A DNA stretch of 64,000 nt. Origin: Paenibacillus lutimineralis. GTDB taxonomy: Bacteria > Bacillota > Bacilli > Paenibacillales > Paenibacillaceae. The stretch covers positions 2,207,501 through 2,271,500 of the forward strand of contig NZ_CP034346.1 of NCBI RefSeq assembly GCF_003991425.1, read 5' to 3'. The translations under genes were made by a program, and so were the position numbers. Positions within the stretch are counted from its first letter, which is position 1. Each line of letters starts with the position of its first letter. The notes under the pieces were generated by a model, which saw only the letters and a list, made by a program, of their open reading frames with translations, was not told the DNA's origin and made no database searches. Positions 43,356 through 53,799 of this stretch are shown one piece after another.

Positions 43356-45895
43356 ACTGCAAAATTGCTAGAGTAATCGTCGATGTTCCGAGTCGCGATA
43401 CGGATCGTCCCTTCGATTATATTATTCCGGATACGATGAAAGACTGGATCGAGATCGGGAGCAGGGTCGGTGTCCCATTTGGACATCGAACAGTCCAGGG
43501 CTTCGTTATTGATCTCCGGCCCGACTCCGAGCTGAATTTTGCACGTATGAAGCCGATTCAGGAGCTATTGGACCTGATGCCTCCGCTCCCGCTTGATCTC
43601 GTCAAGCTGGCTGAGTGGATGAGCCATAGGTATGCTTGCAGTATGATCTTCGCGCTTCAGGCGATGATTCCTACAGCTCTTAAAGGTAAAGCGGAGAGAT
43701 ATATTCAGCTCCAGGAAGATATAGATCCTACGGATGAAGACCAAACGGACGAAGCTTTATATGCGGTTCCTCCGCTGTTAACCGGTGAGGAAGAGCAAAT
43801 CGTCGCTTACATCAAAGCGAATGGCTCCGTTCCGATGACGATGGCTCATCTGAGTGCCCAATTTCCCGGTCAAGGGGAGACAATCAAGGGCCTGCTGCGG
43901 GCTGGTGTACTAACAGAGACACAGATGATTAAGGATAAGGTCCGGAAGAAGACCGTCAAGACGGTAACAGCAACGGTCAGCGGGGAGGCGGCGGAAGCTG
44001 CGCTCGCTTCCTTCAGCGCGCAGGCGCGTAGGCAGAAAGAGGTTCTTGAGTTCTTGCTTGAGGTCGGGGTGACGATATCCCTACAGGAATTGCTGACCAC
44101 GCTGGGCGTTACGGCTGGAACGGTCAAGAAGCTTGCTGAGAAAGGCTTTGCGCTTATTGAGGACGCTGAAGTGTTTCGTGATCCTTATCAGGATCGTCGC
44201 TTCAAACGGACCGAGCCGCTACCGCGAACGCTGGAGCAAGAGCTTGTCTATAATAAAATTAGTGAAGTGCTGGATAGTAGATCATATGGCGCTTTTTTAT
44301 TGCATGGAATTACTGGAAGTGGGAAGACAGAAGTTTATATGCAGACGATCGAACGTTGCATTTCGCTTGGCCGCCAGGCGATTGTACTGGTGCCGGAAAT
44401 CTCGCTGACTCCGCAAATGGTAGAACGCTTCAAGGGGCGGTTCGGCAATAAGGTTGCCGTGATGCACAGCCGTCTATCAACTGGAGAACGCTATGATGAG
44501 TGGCGGAAGATCAGAGAGGGACGCGTGCAGGTGGCGATCGGTGCCCGTTCCGCTATTTTTGCCCCCTTCTCTGATCTTGGATTGATTGTTATGGACGAGG
44601 AACATGAGACGTCGTATAAGCAGGAAGAGACGCCTAAATATCATGCGCGAGATGTGGCGATTCGCCGAGCCAAGCAGCACCATGCTGCTGTTATTCTCGG
44701 CTCGGCTACACCGTCACTGGAGAGTTACCACGCGGCCAGATCGCTCGATAATGATCAGTATGCGCCGATACTGCTGGAGATGAATGCACGCGCTTCGGGT
44801 AGCAGGTTGCCAAGTATACAGATTGTGGATATGCGGGAAGAATTGCGAGAAGGGAACCGCTCGATGTTCAGCAGACAGCTCCATGCCGGAATAGAGGCTA
44901 GACTTGAACGCGGTGAGCAGAGTGTCTTATTCCTGAACCGTCGTGGCTTCTCAACATTTGTGATGTGCCGTACCTGCGGATATGTAGCCGGCTGTCCGGA
45001 TTGCGATATCTCACTCACCTATCATCAGAAGTCGAACAATTTGCGTTGTCATTATTGCGGCTATGCCGTGCCTGCGCCTTCAGTATGTCCAGAGTGCGGG
45101 AGTGAACATATCCGCTATTTTGGAACCGGTACCCAACGGGTTGAGACCGAGCTGTCCAAGCTGTTTCCAGGGATTCGGGTTATCCGTATGGACGTAGATA
45201 CGACAACGGAGAAGGGCTCGCATGAGAAGCTTCTCCAGGCTTTTCGCGAGAAGAAGGGCGATGTGCTGTTGGGGACGCAAATGGTCGCCAAAGGGCTGGA
45301 TTTTCCGGATGTTACGTTGGTAGGTGTTATTGCTGCAGATACATCGCTTAATTTTCCGGACTTCCGGTCCGCAGAGAAGACTTTTCAATTGTTGACGCAG
45401 GTGGCCGGTCGGGCTGGTCGTCACCAGCTTCCGGGCGAGGTTGTGATCCAGACCTATATACCTGATCACTATTCGATTGTACATGCCAGTTCGCATGATT
45501 ATAACTCATTTGTACGCGAGGAGTTGCTACACCGCAAGGCACTGCATTATCCACCGTATAGCCGCTTGATTCTTGTAACGCTGTCCCATGAGAAGCTACC
45601 GTTATTGCTGCGGATGGCCGAGAATTTCACGGCGAATTTGCGTGGTAAGGCCCAGCAGTTGGGATGGTTCGGCAATATGGACCGCTTTACGAGAGATGTT
45701 CTGGACATTCTTGGTCCGGTCGCCTCGCCGATCCCGCGGATCAAGAACCGCTACAGATTTCAATGCATGGTGAAGTATCGCGGTTCGCTGGACGCGGCAG
45801 AACTGGTGCGCAGTGTGGCTGAGACCATGCTGAACGATATGCGTGACTCATCGTTTCAGATCAGTATTGATGTGGACCCGCAGATGCTGATGTAA
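43352..45895 (+). CDS. priA: Primosomal protein N', replication restart helicase
   Basis: 847-residue 3'-5' helicase that reloads the replisome at stalled forks. N-terminal 3' DNA-binding domain (about 1-110), winged helix, Walker A GITGSGKTEVY, Walker B MDEEHETSYKQEE, an eight-Cys zinc region (CRTCGYVAGCPDCD, CHYCGYA, CPECGSEH), then motifs GTQMVAKGLDFP and QVAGRAGR. Translationally coupled to coaBC. Followed by 735 bp of repeats before def. Confidence 0.96.
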   Translation: MNCKIARVIVDVPSRDTDRPFDYIIPDTMKDWIEIGSRVGVPFGHRTVQGFVIDLRPDSELNFARMKPIQELLDLMPPLPLDLVKLAEWMSHRYACSMIFALQAMIPTALKGKAERYIQLQEDIDPTDEDQTDEALYAVPPLLTGEEEQIVAYIKANGSVPMTMAHLSAQFPGQGETIKGLLRAGVLTETQMIKDKVRKKTVKTVTATVSGEAAEAALASFSAQARRQKEVLEFLLEVGVTISLQELLTTLGVTAGTVKKLAEKGFALIEDAEVFRDPYQDRRFKRTEPLPRTLEQELVYNKISEVLDSRSYGAFLLHGITGSGKTEVYMQTIERCISLGRQAIVLVPEISLTPQMVERFKGRFGNKVAVMHSRLSTGERYDEWRKIREGRVQVAIGARSAIFAPFSDLGLIVMDEEHETSYKQEETPKYHARDVAIRRAKQHHAAVILGSATPSLESYHAARSLDNDQYAPILLEMNARASGSRLPSIQIVDMREELREGNRSMFSRQLHAGIEARLERGEQSVLFLNRRGFSTFVMCRTCGYVAGCPDCDISLTYHQKSNNLRCHYCGYAVPAPSVCPECGSEHIRYFGTGTQRVETELSKLFPGIRVIRMDVDTTTEKGSHEKLLQAFREKKGDVLLGTQMVAKGLDFPDVTLVGVIAADTSLNFPDFRSAEKTFQLLTQVAGRAGRHQLPGEVVIQTYIPDHYSIVHASSHDYNSFVREELLHRKALHYPPYSRLILVTLSHEKLPLLLRMAENFTANLRGKAQQLGWFGNMDRFTRDVLDILGPVASPIPRIKNRYRFQCMVKYRGSLDAAELVRSVAETMLNDMRDSSFQISIDVDPQMLM

Positions 45896-45961
45896 ATAAT
45901 GGGAGTATTGTGACAACCAAGAATTAGAAGCCGCCGGACGTATTTGCTTCTTAGTATCAGA

Positions 45962-46147
45962 AATAGTTGCAGAAATGCACTTATTAACAGGAGGGTCTCT
46001 GTAAACTCACGAAATAAATGCAGGTATACAACTATTTTGAAATTTATGCTTGTTATGAACAAGATTCAGCCTAAATAAGTGTATAGCCGCAGTTATTTGC
46101 TGTATGAAGCCCGTAAAAGACCGGAATAGTTGCAAATAAACACTTAT
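45962..46147. repeat. Quartet dyad array B1
   Basis: Units at 45962, 46014, 46075 and 46125 (52, 61, 50 bp apart). They read AATAGTTGC-N5-TGCACTTAT, then two in reverse (ATAAATGCA-N5-ACAACTATT; ATAAGTGTA-N5-GCAGTTATT), then AATAGTTGC-N5-AACACTTAT. Same geometry as A1 and A2 but different arms. Confidence 0.72.
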
Positions 46148-46197
46148 TTCCGATTTTACTATTCTGTATTAGAGAATATAGTATACAGCTATAAGAA

Positions 46198-46383
46198 TAA
46201 GTGCATAACACTACACTTAAATTAACAATCAAAAGGGCTATGGTTGTAGTAAGTGTAATTTGTACACTTAAAATAGCGAGAGCTCACAGATTTCGTGTAA
46301 ACGGCCATTTTAAGTGTACGTTATACAATTAAAACTTGAGTTAACGCCTATAGCCATCCATTTCGTTGTATTTTTTGCAATTA
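46198..46383. repeat. Quartet dyad array B2
   Basis: Units at 46198, 46250, 46311 and 46361, each exactly 236 bp after the matching B1 unit. Arms are variants of TAAGTGTA and TACACTTAA or TTGCAATTA. B1 and B2 therefore form a diverged tandem pair. Confidence 0.65.
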
Positions 46384-46395
46384 AGTATTCGGTTA

Positions 46396-46607
46396 ATGGA
46401 TGAACTAGGGATTGAGGAGCGGAGCTACACGTTTTCGGAGAAAACGACCTCGGAAGCTTATGCTTGTAGTTTGTACGTGATCACCTGAGATGTTTCTGGA
46501 GGAAACATGTCTTCGTAAGCATCTGCTTAGTCCCGGTGAATTCATGATTCGATGCTGAGATGCTTCCTTGATATACTACGTGATCAAAAGTTGAATTTTT
46601 GAACTAC
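46396..46607 (+). repeat. Dispersed TIR element, copy F, left end truncated
   Basis: Begins with GGATGAACTAGGGATTGAGG (as in copy A) and ends TTTTTGAACTAC. It carries two extra hairpin modules, CGTTTTC-GGA-GAAAACG and ATGTTTC-TGGAG-GAAACAT; the second is shared with copy D. It abuts array B2 and ends 24 bp before def. Confidence 0.72.
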
Positions 46608-46630
46608 ATATAAAAGGATGGTGTTTTGAT

Positions 46631-47113
46631 ATGGCATTGCGGATTATTGTCCAAGAACCGGATGAAGTGTTGCATCAGGTCGCTAAAGAGGTTAAGAAGA
46701 TTACTCCAAACGTACAGAAATTGCTGACCGATATGGCGGAGACGATGTATGATGCCGAGGGTGTCGGGCTTGCGGCACCGCAGGTTGGTATTCTGAAGCG
46801 GGCCATTGTCGTAGATGTTGGCGATGAGCATGGACTAATTGAACTGATTAACCCTGAGATCGTCAGCAAAGAGGGAGAACAATTCGGTCCCGAGGGCTGC
46901 TTGAGCATCCAGGGATTGCGTGGTGATGTACGCCGGGCACAGACAGTCACGGTTAAAGGCCTCGACCGTAACGGCAAAGAGGTTACATATACAGGGTCGG
47001 ATTTGCTCGCGAGAGCTTTTCAGCATGAAATTGACCATCTGAACGGTGTTCTCTATACAGATGTGGCGGAAAGAGTATATGAAATTACCCCTGAGGGTGA
47101 AGAAAAGGTGTGA
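46631..47113 (+). CDS. def: Peptide deformylase
   Basis: Metal-dependent removal of the N-formyl group from nascent proteins. 160 residues with the three motifs GVGLAAPQVG, EGCLS (metal Cys) and QHEIDHLNG (metal His pair). AAGGATGGTG is 8 nt before the ATG. Directly followed by fmt, the enzyme that adds the formyl group to Met-tRNA. Confidence 0.96.
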   Translation: MALRIIVQEPDEVLHQVAKEVKKITPNVQKLLTDMAETMYDAEGVGLAAPQVGILKRAIVVDVGDEHGLIELINPEIVSKEGEQFGPEGCLSIQGLRGDVRRAQTVTVKGLDRNGKEVTYTGSDLLARAFQHEIDHLNGVLYTDVAERVYEITPEGEEKV

Positions 47114-47122
47114 GGAATAACG

Positions 47123-48067
47123 ATGAATATCGTATTTATGGGGACGCCTGCTTTTGCAGTTCCGTCTCTGGAGGCTCTGATTGCAGAAGGCTATAACGTT
47201 GTTGGTGTCGTGACTCAGCCGGATCGTCCGCAAGGTAGGAAGAAGGTCCTGACTCCGACTCCGGTAAAAGAAGCAGCATTGCGGCATGGTCTTCCAGTGC
47301 TTCAGCCACATAGAATGCGCGCGCCGGAAGCCGTGGAAGAACTGGCTGCGCTACGTCCTGATCTAATTGTTACGGCTGCTTACGGACAGATTCTGCCTAA
47401 GGCCGTGTTGGACTTGCCTAAGTATGGTTGCTTGAATGTACATGGGTCACTCTTGCCCGCTTACCGCGGGGGTGCGCCGATCCAACGCTCGATCATCAAC
47501 GGTGAGAAGGAGACCGGCGTTACGCTGATGTATATGGCAGAGGGCTTGGATACAGGGGATATGATCGAGAAGGTTGTTGTTCCGATCGAGGATGAAGATA
47601 ATTCGGGCACGATGTTTGAAAAATTAAGCCTTGCTGGGGCGAAGCTACTGATGGAGCAGCTGCCGCTTATCTTGAACGGTACTGCCAAGCGGGTTCCGCA
47701 GAACGATGAGGAAGCTTCGTATGCTTCTAACTTGTCGCGTGAGGATGAGCGGATCGATTGGACGGCTTCATCCCTTGATATTTTCAATCGGGTTAGAGGC
47801 TTAGTGCCATTCTCGGGCGCATTTACGCTGTGGAACGACGAAGTTTTCAAGATATGGTCGGTAGCTAAGCCGACCATGGCAGGATCCGCATCGGCTACCG
47901 GGGTAGTTCCCGGGACGATACTCGAGCTGTCCGAGCAAGGGATCGAAGTGAAGACCGGCGATGGATCGGTTTGGCTAACCCGTGTCCAGCCCGCTGGGAA
48001 GAAAGCAATGGAGGCCGCTGAATTTATTCGCGGCGGTGTCATGAAGAAAGGCACGGTATTGTCATGA
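47123..48067 (+). CDS. fmt: Methionyl-tRNA formyltransferase
   Basis: Formylates initiator Met-tRNA using 10-formyl-THF. 314 residues; MGTPAFAVPSLEAL at the N terminus and the catalytic HGSLLPAYRGGAPI region with Asn in LNVHGS and Asp in LDTGDM. GTGAGGA lies 5 nt before the ATG. Overlaps rsmB by 4 nt. Confidence 0.96.
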   Translation: MNIVFMGTPAFAVPSLEALIAEGYNVVGVVTQPDRPQGRKKVLTPTPVKEAALRHGLPVLQPHRMRAPEAVEELAALRPDLIVTAAYGQILPKAVLDLPKYGCLNVHGSLLPAYRGGAPIQRSIINGEKETGVTLMYMAEGLDTGDMIEKVVVPIEDEDNSGTMFEKLSLAGAKLLMEQLPLILNGTAKRVPQNDEEASYASNLSREDERIDWTASSLDIFNRVRGLVPFSGAFTLWNDEVFKIWSVAKPTMAGSASATGVVPGTILELSEQGIEVKTGDGSVWLTRVQPAGKKAMEAAEFIRGGVMKKGTVLS

Positions 48068-49527
48068 GCGATATGAAAGGCCATTCCGGCCAGGCTGACA
48101 GCAACAAGAGAAGACAGGGGAATCAATCTGGAGCTGGCATGGGTTCCAATGCTGGCAAAAGAAGCAAAAAGGCGCAGCCTACAGCGCGGGATACTGCTCT
48201 GGATGTGTTGACCGCTGTAGAGCAAGAAGGGGCCTACAGCAACTTGCTCCTGAATGGAGCGCTGCAGAAATCCGGGCTTACTGGTCCAGATGCGGGTCTT
48301 GCTACAGAGCTTGTATATGGCACCATATCACACCTCAATACGATTGATTACTTTCTGGAGTCCTTTGTTAGCAAAGGGATGGCCAAGCTTCAGCCTTGGG
48401 TCAGAAATTTATTGCGGCTAAGCTTCTATCAATTGTATTATCTGGATCGTATTCCACCCCATGCGGCGGTGAACGAAGCAGTAAATATCGCAAAACGGCG
48501 TGGTCATCAAGGGATTTCCGGAATGGTGAACGGGGTGCTGCGAAATGTGCTTCGTCGCAAGGCGGAGTTGTCCTTGCCTAGTGATCTCTCTCCGGAGGCA
48601 CGGATCTCACTTGCTTATTCCCATCCGGAATGGCTCGTCTCGCGTTGGATTGAGCAATACGGAGAAGCTATCGCGGAAGCGATCTGCATCGCGAATAATG
48701 AACCTCCTTCCGTCAGCATTCGTGTGAATCGTTCTCGGACGAGTCGGGAAGAGATGTTAGCAGTTATGAAAAAACAGGGGCTGGAAGTCGTTCCGTCACC
48801 TATATCACCGGATGGTATTTTGGTATTAAGCGGCGGCAACATGGCACTTACAGAATGGTATAAAGGTGGACTTATCTCGATCCAGGACGAGAGCTCAATG
48901 CTCGTTGGCGCGGCTGTTCAGGCGATGCCGGGTATGAAGGTGCTTGATTGCTGCGCCGCTCCCGGCGGCAAGACATGCCATATCGCTGAACGGATGGAAG
49001 GGCGCGGTCAAGTGATCGCGAACGACATCCATACGCATAAGGCGCAACTGATCGCCGATCAGGCAAAGCGGCTTGGCCTTGACCATGTTGAGACGATGAC
49101 CAACGATGCGGCCAATTTATCCGAGCGATTCACGGTCGAGTCATTTGACCGTATTTTGCTGGATGCTCCATGTTCAGGCTTGGGCGTAATTCGCCGGAAG
49201 CCAGATTTGAAATGGACGAAGACACCAGGCGATATTACGGAGATTAACGCGATTCAACGTACCCTATTAGATGCGGTGTGTGGGCTGCTGAAGCCGGGTG
49301 GAATTCTGGTCTACAGCACCTGTACGATTGAACGAAGCGAAAATGCGGGCATGGTAGAAGCTTTTTTGCAGCGTCATCCGGAATTTTCACTTGCCGAGGA
49401 TATGCCGGAGGACTGGCAAGCTTTGCAGGAAGCAAGTGCCAGAGAGAAGAACGGATTGCAGATCCTACCTCAGGACTATCATTCTGACGGATTTTATATC
49501 GCTCGTCTTGTGAGAACCTCGATTTAA
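48064..49527 (+). CDS. rsmB: 16S rRNA m5C967 methyltransferase
   Basis: 487 residues: NusB-like RNA-binding domain (about 45-180), then a SAM-dependent Rossmann domain with CAAPGGKTCH, LDAPCSGLGVIRRKPD and the catalytic YSTCTIE cysteine. An N-terminal extension of about 40 residues rich in Gly, Lys, Ser and Gln (NKRRQGNQSGAGMGS) exceeds the B. subtilis protein (about 447) and is probably a disordered RNA-binding tail. Start overlaps the fmt stop as ATGA. Last gene before a terminator. Confidence 0.94.
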   Translation: MSDMKGHSGQADSNKRRQGNQSGAGMGSNAGKRSKKAQPTARDTALDVLTAVEQEGAYSNLLLNGALQKSGLTGPDAGLATELVYGTISHLNTIDYFLESFVSKGMAKLQPWVRNLLRLSFYQLYYLDRIPPHAAVNEAVNIAKRRGHQGISGMVNGVLRNVLRRKAELSLPSDLSPEARISLAYSHPEWLVSRWIEQYGEAIAEAICIANNEPPSVSIRVNRSRTSREEMLAVMKKQGLEVVPSPISPDGILVLSGGNMALTEWYKGGLISIQDESSMLVGAAVQAMPGMKVLDCCAAPGGKTCHIAERMEGRGQVIANDIHTHKAQLIADQAKRLGLDHVETMTNDAANLSERFTVESFDRILLDAPCSGLGVIRRKPDLKWTKTPGDITEINAIQRTLLDAVCGLLKPGGILVYSTCTIERSENAGMVEAFLQRHPEFSLAEDMPEDWQALQEASAREKNGLQILPQDYHSDGFYIARLVRTSI

Positions 49528-49587
49528 GTTGTGGTCTATACTTAATCTTTGCGAAATACCTAGAATTACTATATACTGGAATCGGTG

Positions 49588-49637
49588 AAGCACACTTCTA
49601 GTTATTGCTTTAAGCGATAATAGGGGTGTGCTTTTTG
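49588..49637 (+). terminator. Intrinsic terminator of the def-fmt-rsmB unit
   Basis: AAGCACAC/GTGTGCTT with an inner stem ATTGCTTTAAGCGAT, followed by a T run. Confidence 0.8.
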
Positions 49638-49747
49638 CTGCGCAAGCCCCTGTTAAGTGCTTCCACTTTAGTGTTATTATATTTTATGCTAAAATAGGTG
49701 GAATGAGTATGGTCATATACTTGATACTATAGAATAGGTGTGTGAAG

Positions 49748-50794
49748 ATGAAACCTTTTATATACGATATGAGTTTGGAAGAGCTTCAGGAATGGGCAGT
49801 ACAGCAAGGGGAGTCGGCTTTCCGCGGTGCGCAGATATTTGACTGGCTTTATGTAAAGCGCGTAAACTCTTTTGATGAGATGACGAATTTATCCAAGACG
49901 CTTCGGCAAAAATTGGACGAACAGTTCTCGTTCGTAACTTTGAATGAAATTACGAAGTTTGAATCCAAGGACGGCACGGTCAAGTTCCTGTTCGGGCTGC
50001 ATGATGATCATGCGATCGAGACGGTTATCATGAAGCATAACTACGGGAATAGCGTCTGCGTTACCACACAAGTCGGCTGCAAGGTTGGTTGTACATTCTG
50101 TGCGTCTACCTTGGGTGGACTGAAGCGGAATCTCAATCCGGGGGAAATAGTAGCCCAAGTTGTGCAGGCTCAGAAGATTCTTGACACACGCGGCGAACGT
50201 GTTAGCAGCATTGTGATCATGGGAACAGGTGAACCGTTCGAAAATTATGATGCCACGATGAAATTTTTACGAATTATGATTCATGAGAAGGGCTTGAACA
50301 TTGGACAACGGCATATTACTGTATCAACGAGCGGTATCGTTCCCAATATATATAAATTTGCTGATGAAGATACCCAGATTAATCTGGCGATTTCGATTCA
50401 TGCACCGAACGATGCGCTACGCTCCAAGCTGATGCCTGTCAACCGCCGCTTCCCGTTCGATGATGTTATCGAGGCACTGCGTTATTACATCGCCAAGACC
50501 GGACGCCGCGTAAGCTTCGAATATGCGCTGATTGGCGGAGTAAATGATCAGGTGGAGCATGCAGAGGAACTGGCAGAGGTTCTCAAGGATATGCTCTGTC
50601 ACGTGAATCTGATCCCAGTCAACCATGTTCCAGAGCGGAAATATGTCAGAACCTCAAGAAACGATATTTTTCAGTTCCAACGTACATTGGCGGACAAGGG
50701 CATTAACGTAACGATTCGCCGGGAGCAAGGACATGATATTGCAGCGGCTTGCGGACAACTGCGGGCCAAACATATGCAGTCTGGTACGAGGTGA
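49748..50794 (+). CDS. rlmN: 23S rRNA A2503 / tRNA A37 C2-methyltransferase (radical SAM)
   Basis: 348 residues. Radical-SAM cluster motif [32 protein letters not shown], and the C-terminal catalytic Cys region (AAACGQLR). AGGTG is 7 nt before the ATG at 49748. The prpC start follows at once and the rlmN TGA lies inside its ribosome site, so the two are coupled. Confidence 0.95.
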   Translation: MKPFIYDMSLEELQEWAVQQGESAFRGAQIFDWLYVKRVNSFDEMTNLSKTLRQKLDEQFSFVTLNEITKFESKDGTVKFLFGLHDDHAIETVIMKHNYGNSVCVTTQVGCKVGCTFCASTLGGLKRNLNPGEIVAQVVQAQKILDTRGERVSSIVIMGTGEPFENYDATMKFLRIMIHEKGLNIGQRHITVSTSGIVPNIYKFADEDTQINLAISIHAPNDALRSKLMPVNRRFPFDDVIEALRYYIAKTGRRVSFEYALIGGVNDQVEHAEELAEVLKDMLCHVNLIPVNHVPERKYVRTSRNDIFQFQRTLADKGINVTIRREQGHDIAAACGQLRAKHMQSGTR

Positions 50795-50800
50795 TTAAGA

Positions 50801-51574
50801 TTGATAAAAACGGCTTATGTAAGTGATGTAGGAAGGGTTCGCTCTGTGAACGAAGACAGCACCTGGGTTGCTGGCTTGGAACAAGGGTATACGCTGGCGA
50901 TCGTGGCTGATGGTATGGGTGGACATCAGGCTGGGGATACAGCCAGCCGTCTGACCGTCGAGACGATTGTGCAAGATTTGCAGTCTTTGCCTGCAAACTT
51001 GTCATCGCAAGAGTTCGGAAATGAACTGCAACGAGCGATTCTGCATGCTAATGATATCGTGTATCGTGAAGCGAAGGAGCATGTAGAGTACTACAATATG
51101 GGGACCACGGTGGTTGCCGTCCTCCTTAAGGAACGCGAGGGAATCATCGGCCATATTGGAGACAGCAGAGTCTATCAATTCCAAAATAACGTGCTGACTC
51201 AAATCACTGAAGATCATTCTCTCGTTAATGAATTGCTTAAGAATAATCAGATTAGCGAGCAGGAAGCAAACGTGCATCCACATCGAAATATCGTGACCCG
51301 GGCACTCGGAACCGATGAAGAGGTGGTTGCCGACATGTATTCGGTGATGTTAGATGAGGGAGATATACTGCTGCTCTGTAGTGACGGTCTCAGCAATCAT
51401 GTAACCCCGGAACAAATGATTCATACGCTTGGAGCCGGCGAGCTCCCTCTGGATCATCGTGCTAATCAATTGCTTCAATTCGCCCTGGATGCAGGGGGCG
51501 ACGATAATATTACCGTCGCTTTGTTGGAGTATCATGATGAGTCCGTGTCAAGCGCAAAGGGGTGGGATTTATGA
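50801..51574 (+). CDS. prpC: PP2C-type protein phosphatase PrpC/Stp
   Basis: 257-residue Mn2+-dependent Ser/Thr phosphatase that reverses PrkC phosphorylation. SDVGRVRSVNEDS, VADGMGGHQAGD and HIGDSRVYQF, then LLLCSDGLSNHV and GGDDNITVAL hold the metal-binding aspartates. Start codon is TTG at 50801 with GAGGTGATTAAGA before it. Overlaps prkC by ATGA. Confidence 0.95.
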   Translation: MIKTAYVSDVGRVRSVNEDSTWVAGLEQGYTLAIVADGMGGHQAGDTASRLTVETIVQDLQSLPANLSSQEFGNELQRAILHANDIVYREAKEHVEYYNMGTTVVAVLLKEREGIIGHIGDSRVYQFQNNVLTQITEDHSLVNELLKNNQISEQEANVHPHRNIVTRALGTDEEVVADMYSVMLDEGDILLLCSDGLSNHVTPEQMIHTLGAGELPLDHRANQLLQFALDAGGDDNITVALLEYHDESVSSAKGWDL

Positions 51575-53730
51575 TCGGTCACGAGTTAGGTGGTCGTTAC
51601 CAAATTATTGAACGAATTGGCGGGGGAGGCATGGCCCTCGTCTATCGGGCTCAGGATATTCTATTAAATCGTAATGTAGCTATTAAGGTTTTGCGTCAGC
51701 AATTTGTGAACGATGAGGAATTTATCCGCCGCTTCCGACGTGAGGCACAATCAGCGGCATCCTTGTCACATCCGAATATCGTTAGCGTCTATGATGTCGG
51801 ACAAGAGGGCGATGTCCATTACATTGTTATGGAATATATTGAAGGCCGCAACTTGAATGAGATTATCAAAGAGCGTGCTCCATTGCAGGTAGATGAGGCA
51901 GTTCGTATCGCATCGCAAATCGCCGACGCCTTGGATCATGCCCATATGAATCATATTATTCATCGTGATATTAAACCTCATAACATATTAATCGGCCGTA
52001 ATGGCTGGGTGAAAGTGACTGACTTCGGAATCGCACGTGCCGTAACTTCAACGACGATTACGCAGACGGGCTCGGTCATTGGGTCTGTGCATTACTTCTC
52101 ACCTGAACATGCCAAAGGGGTAACAACGGGCGAGAAATCAGACCTTTACTCCCTTGGAATTGTACTCTATCAGATGCTGACTGGCCGTCTTCCATTCCTT
52201 GGGGAGAGCCCAATCAGTGTGGCGCTGAAGCATCTACAGGAGCATTTTGACGAGCCGCGTTCGGTGAATCCAATGATCCCGCAGAGTGTGGAGAATATAA
52301 TATTGAAATCGATGCGCAAAAATCCAGGCGAGAGATATGAATCTGCCAAGGAAATGCTGCGCGATCTGGAGACCTGTCTGCTGCCGGAGCGCAGGACGGA
52401 GAATAAGCTGACTTTTGCCGATAACGAGGATGAGGACAGCACTCGTGTTGTCCCGGCTATTAAGCCTCAAAATAGGCAGTCTGGTGGAGGCTCGAAGTTG
52501 TCCCGTGATGACCAGGGGTCCGATGAGCGGCAGAAGCAGAAATCAGGGAAGAAGCCGATAAGCAGTAAGACTAAATTATGGGTCAGCATTACGCTGATTG
52601 TGATCGTTGCGATGCTTGGTACTGCTTGGTATGTGAATAAGCTCGTCACCGTAGAAGAAGTAAAGGTACCGAATGTGCTTAATATGTCAATTGAACAAGC
52701 TACTGAGGAGTTCTCCAAGGTAGGTATTGTGGTTGGGGATATTGCTCAGCTATATAAAGAGGGCGTAGATGAAGGAATTGTCTATGAACAGAGCAAGCCA
52801 GAGGGAACCGCGGTGAAGGAAGGCTCGTCGATTGATTTGACAGTAAGCACAACGAAGGAGCTTCCAAAAATGCCGATGCTGGATAATGCGGCCTATACCT
52901 ATGAAGAGGCTGTTGCACAGCTGGTAGAGCTCGGAGCTTCGACAGAAAGGATCAGAAAGGATGAGGAGAATTCCGATGTAAAAGCGGGGCAGGTCATTGG
53001 GCAAACTCCTGCTGCCAATTCTTTGTTTGATCCGGAGAAAGATCAGATTGTCTTGAAAGTGAGCAAGGGGCCGGAAAAAATCAAGATGCCTAAGCTGGTC
53101 GGGAAGACCCAGGATGAAGCGCTGAAGGCGATTGAGGATGCGGGGCTGAAGCTGGCAAAGGACGGAATTAAGCAAAAATCGAGCTATGAGGTACCGTCAG
53201 GTCAGGTCATGGAGCAGTGGCCATATGCTGAAGGCGCTGACGCGGCACCGGGCTCCGAAGTAACCATATTCGTCAGCTCCGGCTATCCGTCCGATGCGAT
53301 CGAGTATACCTTCGTGGTTCCTGTTGTTCCGGCTACAGACGGACAAAAGAGCAAAATCCATATTATATACGGGGATGCTCGCGGTGAGAATCAAGACTGG
53401 GGTACGAAGACGATCGGCAAACCGCAATATATGTCGGTAGATCTCGTTCTGGCACCTAATAAGGACGGATATGTCTATGTGAACCGCGATGGGGCATTAA
53501 CGGATACCTACAAGATCTCGTATATTGATGCCAAGCAGGGGACTGTGCCGCAGCCATCATTGCCTGTAACGAATACGCCGGATGAATCAAATAATGAGTC
53601 TACTGGCAATAATGGTGACGATGATAACGGGAGTTCTGATCAGAATCCTCCAGATACAGGCATGGCCAACAATTCCAAGTTAACTGGAAGGTTAACGAAT
53701 GGGAAGATGAAGGGGTTTGGACATCATTGA
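51571..53730 (+). CDS. prkC: Membrane Ser/Thr kinase with PASTA domains
   Basis: 719 residues. Cytoplasmic Hanks-type kinase (about 10-270): GGGGMALVYRA, AIKVL, HRDIKPHNIL, DFGIARA. An acidic/basic juxtamembrane segment and one membrane helix (about 330-350, LWVSITLIVIVAMLGTAWYV) follow, then three PASTA repeats (about 355-575), with an Asn/Gly/Asp-rich tail at the C terminus. It senses muropeptides or lipid II and controls germination and wall homeostasis. The ATG at 51571 (AAAGGGGTGGG before it) is chosen over the GTG at 51562. Confidence 0.95.
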   Translation: MIGHELGGRYQIIERIGGGGMALVYRAQDILLNRNVAIKVLRQQFVNDEEFIRRFRREAQSAASLSHPNIVSVYDVGQEGDVHYIVMEYIEGRNLNEIIKERAPLQVDEAVRIASQIADALDHAHMNHIIHRDIKPHNILIGRNGWVKVTDFGIARAVTSTTITQTGSVIGSVHYFSPEHAKGVTTGEKSDLYSLGIVLYQMLTGRLPFLGESPISVALKHLQEHFDEPRSVNPMIPQSVENIILKSMRKNPGERYESAKEMLRDLETCLLPERRTENKLTFADNEDEDSTRVVPAIKPQNRQSGGGSKLSRDDQGSDERQKQKSGKKPISSKTKLWVSITLIVIVAMLGTAWYVNKLVTVEEVKVPNVLNMSIEQATEEFSKVGIVVGDIAQLYKEGVDEGIVYEQSKPEGTAVKEGSSIDLTVSTTKELPKMPMLDNAAYTYEEAVAQLVELGASTERIRKDEENSDVKAGQVIGQTPAANSLFDPEKDQIVLKVSKGPEKIKMPKLVGKTQDEALKAIEDAGLKLAKDGIKQKSSYEVPSGQVMEQWPYAEGADAAPGSEVTIFVSSGYPSDAIEYTFVVPVVPATDGQKSKIHIIYGDARGENQDWGTKTIGKPQYMSVDLVLAPNKDGYVYVNRDGALTDTYKISYIDAKQGTVPQPSLPVTNTPDESNNESTGNNGDDDNGSSDQNPPDTGMANNSKLTGRLTNGKMKGFGHH

Positions 53731-53799
53731 AGTTGAGCTTGAATAAGCTTCAATCGTTATATCGTTATACAGACAGATATGAAAGCGAGGCCTGCAAGA

